Source: Thermoplasmata archaeon (GTDB lineage: Archaea; Thermoplasmatota; Thermoplasmata; Thermoplasmatales; Thermoplasmataceae). Taken from it: a stretch of DNA of 16,480 bases. This document shows, one piece after another, positions 6,853 to 14,145 of this stretch. The stretch covers positions 1 through 16,480 of the forward strand of contig JAKAYM010000025.1 of assembly GCA_021826795.1 (NCBI GenBank). The letters are read 5' to 3'. The translations under genes were made by a program, and so were the position numbers. The notes beneath the pieces were generated by a model, which was not told the DNA's origin, made no database searches, and saw nothing but the letters and a program-made list of their open reading frames with translations. Each line of letters starts with the position of its first letter. Position 1 is the first letter of the stretch.

Positions 6853-8766
6853 TCATATTTTCTTATTTTGCGTATAAGCTGAGTACTCGAGCAGTGTTAT
6901 CACAAGCTCAGCATGACTCCATATCAGCGGTGATACAGAATGCGGTTGCCCTGTATATGGATTTATCTGTTCTGAAAATATTCCGGATTTCTGTCTGTGC
7001 GATTTTACCCATTCTATCAGTGACCATCCCCTCTCGAGATCCCCTGCCTTCATGAAATATCTCGCCATCCATAGTGTTGTAATTATCCAAGGGTTTCCGG
7101 GTATATTACCGTCTTCCTTTATTCTCATGTAGTTGTCATTTTCGTACCTTGCTATACCGCCCACACCATTAACCCAGAGCTTTTCCATGATAGCTTCCAT
7201 GGTACTAACAACCCTGGAATCTTTGGGATCCTTCATTCCGAAAATTACGATGGATGACAGTGCACTATCTACTGTAAAATCTGCCTTTCCATCTATTATG
7301 GCCCTTGCATATCTTCCATATTCGTCTGAGTAAAACTTCTCCTCGAACGCATTATACATTCTTGTGGCCGCCTCAGAGTATTTTTTTGAGAGGTCCTGAT
7401 CTCCAAAAACATCGGCAAAGTGTGATGCGGCTTTCAATGCAGCATAGGTAGTCGATACTGTATATGCATGTATTCCGTACCTTTCTTCCCAGAGATCAAA
7501 CGATTCCCTTGGCAATCCATCTTCATTTACAAATTCTGTCATGAATTCTGCAGCTTTTATCACAAGATCGTCGTAGAAAGGAGCAGTGAAACCTATGTCA
7601 TTGTATTTTCTGAAGTATTCCCAGAGTACCCAGACCAGAAGTGCTGTTTCATCTTCCTGTATGGGATATATCTCCTTTCCCTTCATAATATGGGGAAGCC
7701 AGCTGCTTGCCAGATGCCCATCCATATTGTATTTATGCTGCATATACCCTTGGCTTGAAATAAGTGAAGTTGAAAGTGAGAAGAACTGTCTGGCAGTCTG
7801 GGAATGCCCGGCTATACTGAGAGAATAAGCGGCAACTGCAGCATCTCTGGGCCACATATAATAGTAACCGTCATGGCTCATTTTCAATATATCACTATCA
7901 GAGGATGCCGCGATAGAACCGATAACATTTGAATGGCTCTTAATAATGAAAAGAGAACGTCTGAACAGTGCATTTGTGTCAGGATCAAGATTTGGTGTAA
8001 CCTTGGAAGACCATAACTCCCAGTAATTTGTAGTTCTGCGCTCAAGCTTTTTTAGATATTCCAGATTTATATTGCCTTTTATCTGTGATATTTCCCTATA
8101 GCTTTCCCCGGCAACAATATAATAATAAACAGAGAACTTTTTACCGGGATCGATATCCAAGGAATGGCGCAAAACCGAATCCACAGAACCAATAGAAACG
8201 GGGTTCATGGATAGTTCATTATCCTCAGCATCCTTCCATGTCCCCTTTAACATACCTGTATCTTTTACTCCGGTGGCATACTGATCCATAGTTTTATTAT
8301 TTTCATCCAGGGTGGATGCCAGAAAATATCTATTTTCTTTGTAATGCACAATACCATCCAGTTCTGGATATAATGCGGCTGTATCTCCAATATCATTCCC
8401 GTAAATATAGAAATTCTGATGAAAGAATAATTTAATATTTCTTTTGGTATTCCCCGTGTTTGAAATGTTTATATGTCTTATATAGATATTTTTGTAAATA
8501 TCCACAATATCACGACTTTCAAAATCTATTCCAGACATGGGATAGAACACTGTACCCACCATAGTATGGTCAAAATAATCCATAAATTTTAAATGTGTCC
8601 TATCCAACCACAAAAAATTGTTATCAATAGAAATACCGTACATAAACGGATGGCCGCCTGAATGATTCTCAGATGCATATTTTGAATAATAAAAGTCTGT
8701 TATCCTGTAATCTTCATCAAATGTCAGTAACATTCTACCATTTCCCAGAGGGAGGTATCTTACCAT
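6853..8766 (-). CDS. GH15 glucoamylase (glucan 1,4-alpha-glucosidase)
   Basis: 637 residues. The enzyme releases glucose from the non-reducing ends of alpha-1,4-glucans. An amino-terminal beta-sandwich (about 1-250) precedes the (alpha/alpha)6 barrel, the two-domain form of prokaryotic GH15. Barrel motifs are YYYMWPRDAA (301-310), IQEDETALL (369-377), SFDLWEERYG (422-431) with E427 as expected general acid, and SEQINPYTGQPHSVSPLIWSHAELV split around E599, the expected general base. No signal peptide is seen, matching reports of intracellular glucoamylases in Thermoplasma and Picrophilus. It is divergent from the glucan operon, with TTTTAAA (minus strand, 8795-8789) about 26 bases before the ATG, suggesting a leaderless message. 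It probably turns stored glycogen or its fragments into free glucose. Activity on other alpha-glucosides is possible within GH15. Confidence 0.95.
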   Translation of the reverse strand: MVRYLPLGNGRMLLTFDEDYRITDFYYSKYASENHSGGHPFMYGISIDNNFLWLDRTHLKFMDYFDHTMVGTVFYPMSGIDFESRDIVDIYKNIYIRHINISNTGNTKRNIKLFFHQNFYIYGNDIGDTAALYPELDGIVHYKENRYFLASTLDENNKTMDQYATGVKDTGMLKGTWKDAEDNELSMNPVSIGSVDSVLRHSLDIDPGKKFSVYYYIVAGESYREISQIKGNINLEYLKKLERRTTNYWELWSSKVTPNLDPDTNALFRRSLFIIKSHSNVIGSIAASSDSDILKMSHDGYYYMWPRDAAVAAYSLSIAGHSQTARQFFSLSTSLISSQGYMQHKYNMDGHLASSWLPHIMKGKEIYPIQEDETALLVWVLWEYFRKYNDIGFTAPFYDDLVIKAAEFMTEFVNEDGLPRESFDLWEERYGIHAYTVSTTYAALKAASHFADVFGDQDLSKKYSEAATRMYNAFEEKFYSDEYGRYARAIIDGKADFTVDSALSSIVIFGMKDPKDSRVVSTMEAIMEKLWVNGVGGIARYENDNYMRIKEDGNIPGNPWIITTLWMARYFMKAGDLERGWSLIEWVKSHRQKSGIFSEQINPYTGQPHSVSPLIWSHAELVITLLEYSAYTQNKKI

Positions 8767-8889
8767 GGTACCATATAATTATATTTAGTTTAAAACCTTT
8801 CTGTAATGATATATTATGACTCTAAATTTTCCTTATCTTTTCAGGGGTAATCCCAGCAATGTTTATTAATAAAGTAACGTTATGATTTT
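8767..8889. promoter_or_regulatory. Divergent promoter region between glucoamylase and debranching operon
   Basis: This 123-base gap holds two outward TATA boxes: TTTTAAA on the minus strand (8795-8789) and TTTATTAA on the plus strand (8862-8869). Each is centred about 25 bases from its start codon. Between them a small inverted repeat, GGG-GTAAT-CCC (about 8844-8854), lies just upstream of the plus-strand box. Shared control of glucose release and glucan turnover is a natural inference; no regulator is encoded nearby. Confidence 0.55.
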
Positions 8890-10722
8890 ATGGACAGTAA
8901 TCAGGAATGGCTACTTGCTAATTCCCGTGGTTCCTATTCCTCTTCTACAGTATCATTTGCCAATACAAGGACATATCACGGGCTGTTAGTTAAATCGGAT
9001 ACTGATAATTATCAGAGGTATGTTATTCTTTCCAAACTCTTTGAAGAAATTAAATTTTCCGGGAAAGTGTACAGTATTGACACAAATTATTATCCCGGTG
9101 TAGTTTATCCAGACGGGTATCAATATATAGATGAATACTCGATTTTTCCATTTCCCGTTATTAACTATACCCTTGGCGGGCAACCTGTTAAAAAATCTAT
9201 AATAATGGATCCAGATTCTGATACTGTAATTATAAGATATGAATTCAACGAAAAAATCCCGGATTCCCTGACATTATTTCCCCTCCTTGCCTTCAGAAAT
9301 TTTCACGGTGTTATAAAAGCCGGTGAAAAACAATTTACTTTTTCAGAATCCAATAAATCCTTTGATTTCACCGATGGAAATTTCACATTACACATATCAA
9401 AAACCGGAATATTCACAGATACTGGATACTGGTATTACAACCTGAGATATCCTGTAGAGGAAGAAAGAGGAACAAACAGCATGGAAGATCTTTACAATCC
9501 GGGAAAAATATACATAAATCCTGTTAAAAATATAGTTGATGTAAAAATTACCATGGAAGAAGTTCCAACACCGGATTTTGAAGAAATTAGGAGTAAGATA
9601 ATGAAAAGGGAAAACATTAAGGAGAAAAATCCAGCTATTAAAGCCCTCAGAATCACCTCTAATAATTTTATATTGAATGATGACTTAATAGCAGGTTTTC
9701 ACTGGTTTGGGCCGTGGACTCGGGATACTTTTATTTCCATGCCAGGGCTGGTACTTCTTCCCAAAAATTTTGACCTTGCCAGGGGCATATTTAATAATTA
9801 TGCAAGGAAGATGAAAAATGGACTTATTCCCAATAATGTGTATACCGATGGCTTTTACCGTTCTGCTGATTCTTCTCTGTGGTTCATATACGCCCTCTAT
9901 AAATATTATAATTATTCGCAGGATAAAGATTTTATTTCTGGAATTTATTCAAGGATAAAAAGCATTATTAATGCGTATTTTAACGGCAATGATGACTTCT
10001 ATCTTGATGGAAAGTTTATACACATAAATGTTAATCAGATGACGTGGATGGACGGAATGAGCGGTGGTGTATCATTTACACCTAGACTTGGAAAACCTAT
10101 TGAAATAAATGCTCTATGGTATAATGCGCTGAAATCATACTCATATTTCTCCGGAATAACCGGCAACCATGTGGAAGAATTCGTTACAGACATTTTATCA
10201 TCATTTAACAAAAAATTCACGGAAAAATACATTGTTGATGGTAAAATTGCAGATATTGCAGAACCTCTGGACATATCTTTCCGTCCGAATTTCCTGTTCG
10301 CCTATTCATTGCCATATAAATTGCTGGACAATCCATATTTTCTCCGGAAGGCAGAAAAAGAACTGGCAACACCATATGGAATCAGAACTTTATCTCCTGA
10401 AGATCCGAAGTTTAAAGGGATTTATTCAGGAAACCAGTATAACAGGGATAGTGCATATCATAATGGAACGGTATGGCCATGGCTTGCAGGTCCATATATA
10501 ACGGCAATGGTGAATAATGGCAGCAATCCTGATGATCTTCTAAGATACTTTTCTCCCTTATTCTCAATGCACAGTGTGCCAGAAATATTTGATGGGGCCA
10601 ATCCAGGAACTCCTAAGGGCTGCATAATGCAGGCATGGAGCTACGGAGAATTAATCAGGGCATACTATGAAGATTTAAGAAAGCAACAGAGAGCTCAAGT
10701 TTCAGGGAGTGTTACATCTTGA
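8890..10722 (+). CDS. Glycogen debranching enzyme, amylo-alpha-1,6-glucosidase (GDE type)
   Basis: 610 residues. It removes alpha-1,6 branch glucose from glycogen-type glucan. The amino-terminal GDE domain opens with EWLLANSRGSYSSSTV and TRTYHGLLV (6-34). The catalytic (alpha/alpha)6 half shows GFHWFGPWTRDTFISMPGL (269-287), TWMDGM (385-390), GKPIEINALWYNAL (401-414), YNRDSAYHNGTVWPWLAGP (517-535) and EIFDGANPGTPKGCIMQAWS (565-584), all typical of the family. D279 and D388 are candidate catalytic acids. The length fits the short archaeal/bacterial form that lacks the eukaryotic glucanotransferase half. The TATA box at 8862-8869 points to leaderless start at ATG 8890. An upstream ATG at 8882 is out of frame. 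Its stop overlaps the next start by four bases, so it begins a three-gene glucan operon. Confidence 0.95.
   Translation: MDSNQEWLLANSRGSYSSSTVSFANTRTYHGLLVKSDTDNYQRYVILSKLFEEIKFSGKVYSIDTNYYPGVVYPDGYQYIDEYSIFPFPVINYTLGGQPVKKSIIMDPDSDTVIIRYEFNEKIPDSLTLFPLLAFRNFHGVIKAGEKQFTFSESNKSFDFTDGNFTLHISKTGIFTDTGYWYYNLRYPVEEERGTNSMEDLYNPGKIYINPVKNIVDVKITMEEVPTPDFEEIRSKIMKRENIKEKNPAIKALRITSNNFILNDDLIAGFHWFGPWTRDTFISMPGLVLLPKNFDLARGIFNNYARKMKNGLIPNNVYTDGFYRSADSSLWFIYALYKYYNYSQDKDFISGIYSRIKSIINAYFNGNDDFYLDGKFIHINVNQMTWMDGMSGGVSFTPRLGKPIEINALWYNALKSYSYFSGITGNHVEEFVTDILSSFNKKFTEKYIVDGKIADIAEPLDISFRPNFLFAYSLPYKLLDNPYFLRKAEKELATPYGIRTLSPEDPKFKGIYSGNQYNRDSAYHNGTVWPWLAGPYITAMVNNGSNPDDLLRYFSPLFSMHSVPEIFDGANPGTPKGCIMQAWSYGELIRAYYEDLRKQQRAQVSGSVTS
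10704..10721 (+). promoter_or_regulatory. Shine-Dalgarno site for a TTG start
   Basis: GGGAGTG at 10704-10710 lies eight bases before TTG 10719-10721, supporting TTG as start codon. The TTG overlaps the TGA of the debranching gene (TTGA), so translation is probably coupled. Confidence 0.55.
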
Positions 10723-11837
10723 AGGTTGCAGTGATAGGATGGGAACTCCCTCCTGCATTCTCTGGCGGCCTCGGAATACACACATATAATGTATTTTCAA
10801 TACTTGGGAAAATAATTCCAGTTGATATCTATATCCCTGATATGGGATATTCATTCCCCCATTATCCCTTCAATGTCAGGACTGTAAAAATAAAATCTGG
10901 AATATCCGGAAATGTTTACTCGCATGTAACAAACTTTATTGATGCCGTTAACGATTATAATGAAAGGGTGGTTGAAAATTTCAAACCAGATGGTGTAGCA
11001 CTGGTACACTGCCACGACTGGATAACGTTCAGGGCAGGGATTGAAATAAAGAAGCGGTATAAAATTCCACTGGTTGTAACGTTTCACAGTACAGAATTCG
11101 ATAGGTCTGCATACTTCAATCCACAGGAACATATAATGAAAATAGAAGCTGAGGGAGCAATGGAAGCTGATGCCGTAATTACGGTATCAAATCTTACAAG
11201 AGATGTTGTAGCCCAGAATTATCATATAAATCCAGATAAGATAATAACTGTATACAATGGTGTAAAAGCATCGGCCTACGCACCGGAACAGGTCCTCAAC
11301 AGGAAAAGACAGGTACTTTATTTCGGAAGGGTAACCAGCCAGAAAGGCCCTAAATTTTTCATGGAAATGGCAAGAAAAGCACTTGAATATGAAGATAATA
11401 TAAGATTTGTAATGGCAGGAACCGGTGATTTACTGGATGATATGAAAAGATATGCGGAATATTATAATATGGATGATAAATTTCATTTTCCGGGATTTGT
11501 AGAATTCCACAGAGCTATTGAATACTATAAAAGTTCCTCAGTATTTGTAATACCCTCAGTTTCGGAGCCTTTCGGAATAACCGTGCTTGAATCCATGGTA
11601 TCCGGAACTCCGGTGGTGATGAGCCGATCTACCGGGGTCGGTGAGGCAATAAATAATGCATTGAAAACTGACTTCTGGGATACAGATGTGATGTCATCAT
11701 ATGTGGTTTCCATACTTAACCACGGAAGCCTTATGAATACACTTTCAATATACGGAAAATATGAAGGCATGTCATTCACATGGGAAAAATCAGCAATGAA
11801 AACGCTGGAGGTTTACAGATCAGTATGGAAAATATAA
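10719..11837 (+). CDS. Glycogen-synthase-like glycosyltransferase, GT4 family
   Basis: 372 residues with two Rossmann halves (GT-B fold). The amino half starts MKVAVIGWELPPAFSGGLG, whose GGLG loop (16-19) is the glycogen/starch-synthase hallmark for donor binding, and has HCHDW (97-101). The carboxy half has YFGRVTSQKG (201-210) with R204 and K209 for nucleotide-sugar phosphates, and the EX7E motif in SEPFGITVLESMVSGTP with E283 and E291. It lacks a membrane helix and is cytoplasmic. Placement between a debranching enzyme and a GH57 enzyme argues that it elongates alpha-1,4-glucan from UDP- or ADP-glucose; the donor cannot be read from sequence. It is shorter than bacterial GlgA (about 480), as common for archaeal GT4 synthases. 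A different sugar transfer is possible but less likely here. The 3' end overlaps the GH57 gene. Confidence 0.92.
   Translation: MKVAVIGWELPPAFSGGLGIHTYNVFSILGKIIPVDIYIPDMGYSFPHYPFNVRTVKIKSGISGNVYSHVTNFIDAVNDYNERVVENFKPDGVALVHCHDWITFRAGIEIKKRYKIPLVVTFHSTEFDRSAYFNPQEHIMKIEAEGAMEADAVITVSNLTRDVVAQNYHINPDKIITVYNGVKASAYAPEQVLNRKRQVLYFGRVTSQKGPKFFMEMARKALEYEDNIRFVMAGTGDLLDDMKRYAEYYNMDDKFHFPGFVEFHRAIEYYKSSSVFVIPSVSEPFGITVLESMVSGTPVVMSRSTGVGEAINNALKTDFWDTDVMSSYVVSILNHGSLMNTLSIYGKYEGMSFTWEKSAMKTLEVYRSVWKI
11807..11827 (+). promoter_or_regulatory. Ribosome site and start choice for the GH57 gene
   Basis: GGAGGT (11807-11812) precedes ATG 11825 by 12 bases, rather long but usable. An in-frame ATG at 11780 would add 15 residues before the first beta strand, has no such site and would lie deeper inside the previous gene. 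Confidence 0.5.
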
Positions 11838-12943
11838 TTTTTTACTTTGAACTTCATCAGCCCTTCCGGCTAAAGCCACTTAGAATGCAGGATAAGATAA
11901 GTCCTGAACAAATTTTCTGGGAGGAAAAGAATCAGGAAATCTTCAAAAGTATCTCAGAAAATGCGTACATTCCGGCAACAAAAACCTTTATGGAAAGCGG
12001 TATACATTCCACATTCTCACTCTCTGGAACTTTCATAGAACAGGCATTGAAGTACCATCCGGAAACCATTGATGTAATCGATGACTACGTAAAATCTGGT
12101 CTCTGTGAATTAATGGGTGAAACATATTTTCACTCCCTCTCATCCATATGGAATGAAGAAGAATTTATATCCCAGGTAAATGATCAGAGAAAACTCATAA
12201 AAGATACATTCAATTATGTTCCCGAGTCATTTAGAAATACAGAACTTATTTACAATAACCGTATAGCCGAAATTGCCGGACACCTCGGATTCAAAAATAT
12301 TATAACTGAAGGCACAGATGATGTAATAAAAGATCACAATCCCAATTACAGGTATCTCTCACCATGCGGTATAAATCTATATATGAGGAACTACCCGATG
12401 AGTGATAATATATCATTCAGATTTTCCAATGATCGGTGGTCAGGATATCCTCTGACTGCGGAGAAATTCATTAAGTGGGTTACAGAAAGTCCCGGAGATA
12501 TTATGAATCTATTTATGGATTATGAAACATTCGGGGAGCATCAGAAAAAGGAGACAGGTATTTTCAAGTTTATTAAATATCTTCCAAAATATATGGAAGA
12601 AAATGGATTAATCTCAATGAACGTGAAGGAAATATCAAAACACCATAAAGCGATGGGGACAGTAAGCATAGATAAAACAATTTCCTGGGCCGATACTGGA
12701 AGAGATTTATCTGCATGGTTGGGCAATTCGATGCAGAAAGATGCCTTTGAGCGTTTAAAATCCTGTAAGTATAATGGTAATGATAAAATATGGAGATATT
12801 TGCAAACATCGGATTTAATTTATTATATGTCCATGGGAAACCCTGAAGATTTCAGCGTTCACCAGTATTTTAATCCCTACAGGTCACCTTATCTTGCCTT
12901 TATTTACTATATGTTCACTCTGGATATTCTTTGCAAGAAATAA
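11825..12943 (+). CDS. GH57 glycoside hydrolase, alpha-amylase-like
   Basis: 372 residues from ATG 11825. This retaining family acts on alpha-glucans. The conserved regions occur in order: FELHQP (8-13), GETYFHSLSS (98-107), FRNTELIYNNRIA (136-148) with E140 as expected nucleophile, LFMDYETFGEH (229-239) with D232 as expected acid/base, and LQTSDLIYYMS near 326-336. RNTELIYNN plus MDYETFGEH match the alpha-amylase-like group best known from Methanocaldococcus MJ1611. GH57 branching enzymes are longer, so branching activity is less likely. The first strand begins right after the start, and there is no signal peptide. It overlaps the GT4 gene by 13 bases and closes the operon. Likely role: trimming or shaping the intracellular polymer made by its neighbour; exact bond specificity is not visible. 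Confidence 0.9.
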   Translation: MENIIFYFELHQPFRLKPLRMQDKISPEQIFWEEKNQEIFKSISENAYIPATKTFMESGIHSTFSLSGTFIEQALKYHPETIDVIDDYVKSGLCELMGETYFHSLSSIWNEEEFISQVNDQRKLIKDTFNYVPESFRNTELIYNNRIAEIAGHLGFKNIITEGTDDVIKDHNPNYRYLSPCGINLYMRNYPMSDNISFRFSNDRWSGYPLTAEKFIKWVTESPGDIMNLFMDYETFGEHQKKETGIFKFIKYLPKYMEENGLISMNVKEISKHHKAMGTVSIDKTISWADTGRDLSAWLGNSMQKDAFERLKSCKYNGNDKIWRYLQTSDLIYYMSMGNPEDFSVHQYFNPYRSPYLAFIYYMFTLDILCKK

Positions 12944-13039
12944 AATGCAGTCTGGGTTATACTTCTCATAAATGTTGAAAATAGATTTGATGTAATAATC
13001 CTCAATTTTATAATTCCATAAACCAATAATTTAACAGTC

Positions 13040-13052
13040 ATGGCATAGCCAT
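13040..13052 (-). repeat. Small hairpin just past the tRNA 3' end
   Basis: ATGGC (13040-13044) and GCCAT (13048-13052) are complementary around three bases and lie four bases past the tRNA discriminator base. It may help terminate or process the tRNA trailer. No convincing T-run follows on the minus strand. The rest of 12944-13039 shows nothing recognisable. Confidence 0.3.
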
Positions 13053-13056
13053 AAGA

Positions 13057-13141
13057 TGCGGAGAGTGGGATTTGAACCCACGAATCCCTGCGGAAATGGA
13101 CCCTGAATCCATCGCCTTTGTCCTAGCTCGGCAATCTCCGC
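13057..13141 (-). tRNA. tRNA-Leu (anticodon CAG)
   Basis: The minus strand folds into a complete class II tRNA. It has a seven-pair acceptor stem GCGGAGA/TCTCCGC, a D stem GCC/GGC, an anticodon stem ATGGA/TCCAT around loop TTCAGGG (anticodon CAG, reading CUG), a 14-base variable arm able to form TCC/GGA, and a T arm GTGGG-TTCAAAT-CCCAC. The discriminator base is A (13057), the identity base expected for archaeal leucine tRNA. CCA is not encoded and there is no intron. Its first 19 bases also serve as the end of the upstream DNA-repair reading frame, including the stop codon in the D loop. No strong TATA box lies just before it (TTCATAATG at about the right distance is weak), so co-transcription with the repair gene is likely. 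Confidence 0.95.
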
Positions 13142-14040
13142 TTTCTGAAGTCCACAGTTTCATTATGAACCTTTTTCAATATGGTCGGATATTTATTATC
13201 TCCTAATAACTTTATCTTTCTTATACTTGACTCCATATCTATCATGTTCCCTGGACTTACAATGCAGTGCCTGTTTATCATATACCCCAGTTTTTCACCA
13301 TCATATATTATATAGCCTTCATTATCTGGCTTTCCCATTAGCAATGATTTGGCAACTCCAATGGTCTGTCTTCCCATTATTACTCCCGCAAACGTTGCGA
13401 GTCCGCATTTTCTCGGATGCAGCAATCCATTGGCATCAATAAGCAAAGTTCCATCAAATCCATGGGATAGCTGCTCTATGAACGGAGTCTCGTGGTAAGC
13501 CAGATAACCGGGTATATACGGAAAATCTACCTGAAGATAAAGTGTTTTGGTAGTATAGTCACCATCTTGATATATTGTTATTGCTCCATAACCGTCCCTA
13601 CCATCATAGGATACATCTATGGCGGCAACATTTTCACTGGCTTGTGAACCATCAAAGGATGCCAGTTTTGCAATCCTTTCCTGTTCCTTCTGTAGCTTAA
13701 TCAGAGGAAAATCAGTGCTGAAATCTGAAAAGAAGTGATCATTAAAATTTTCTACGATTCCATTGGATATTACAATTCCATCATTCCTCAGCCTTTTCTC
13801 TTTCTGATTGACTCCCAGTGCATATTTTCCTATGCGCCTGTCGGTATGCACTACCCTATAGCACGGAATTCCATCCGGGTCTGAATTAATTGATAGCATA
13901 TATCCAACAGCCCGTGCAGCCCTTATATCACCCAGTGCTCTGGCTAATTCGCCGTATGTTGTGATACATCCCTCCGGAATCTGCCTTACTAAATTATAGA
14001 AGTATTCATAAAGATTTATATGTGTATACTTTAATTGCAT
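13123..14040 (-). CDS. Fused O6-alkylguanine-DNA alkyltransferase / endonuclease V
   Basis: 305 residues joining two DNA-repair activities. Residues about 1-95 are the alkyltransferase domain: IPEGCITTYGELA (21-33), arginine finger in AARAVGY (R43), N52, and active site IPCYRVV with acceptor C60. The usual PCHR histidine is tyrosine here, and the usual glutamate of the EG turn is aspartate (D87). Residues about 115-297 are endonuclease V, which cuts near deaminated bases such as hypoxanthine. Its metal residues are D142 (IDVSYDG), E184 (YIPGYLAYHETP) and D202 (LLIDANGLLHPR), with H208, K231 and H292 kept. The GxASH histidine is F217 and the SPGH histidine is N265. A bifunctional protein of this architecture is characterised from Ferroplasma acidarmanus. 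A minus-strand TATA box (14066-14061) is about 23 bases before the ATG. The stop lies inside tRNA-Leu. Confidence 0.94.
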   Translation of the reverse strand: MQLKYTHINLYEYFYNLVRQIPEGCITTYGELARALGDIRAARAVGYMLSINSDPDGIPCYRVVHTDRRIGKYALGVNQKEKRLRNDGIVISNGIVENFNDHFFSDFSTDFPLIKLQKEQERIAKLASFDGSQASENVAAIDVSYDGRDGYGAITIYQDGDYTTKTLYLQVDFPYIPGYLAYHETPFIEQLSHGFDGTLLIDANGLLHPRKCGLATFAGVIMGRQTIGVAKSLLMGKPDNEGYIIYDGEKLGYMINRHCIVSPGNMIDMESSIRKIKLLGDNKYPTILKKVHNETVDFRKRRLPS

Positions 14041-14145
14041 GGACTTCTATGTAGTATCTCTATAAATTTTTATTGAAATATAATAATTCATTTAAAGAAT
14101 CATTTACTCATAAACTTTATATTTTAAGCTTCAATAGCCATATCA
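14041..14145. promoter_or_regulatory. Divergent promoters of the repair gene and the MMPL gene
   Basis: The minus-strand TTTATA (14066-14061) serves the repair gene. The plus-strand TTTATATTTTAA (14116-14127) serves the MMPL gene. Each is centred 23-25 bases from its ATG, fitting leaderless transcripts. No clear operator lies between them. Confidence 0.55.

Noticed and set aside
6696..7055. 119-residue plus-strand frame
   Set aside because: Most of it is the reverse of the glucoamylase 3' end; the peptide looks like antisense translation and it has no good promoter.
8761..8774. Nested palindromes TACCATGGTA and ATGGTACCAT at the glucoamylase start
   Set aside because: They are short, built on the start codon itself, and not placed where an operator would be expected relative to the TATA box; probably chance.
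11780..11824. Longer amino terminus for the GH57 enzyme
   Set aside because: The extra 15 residues precede the conserved first strand, have no family similarity, and would extend the overlap with the GT4 gene to 58 bases. GGAGGT favours ATG 11825.
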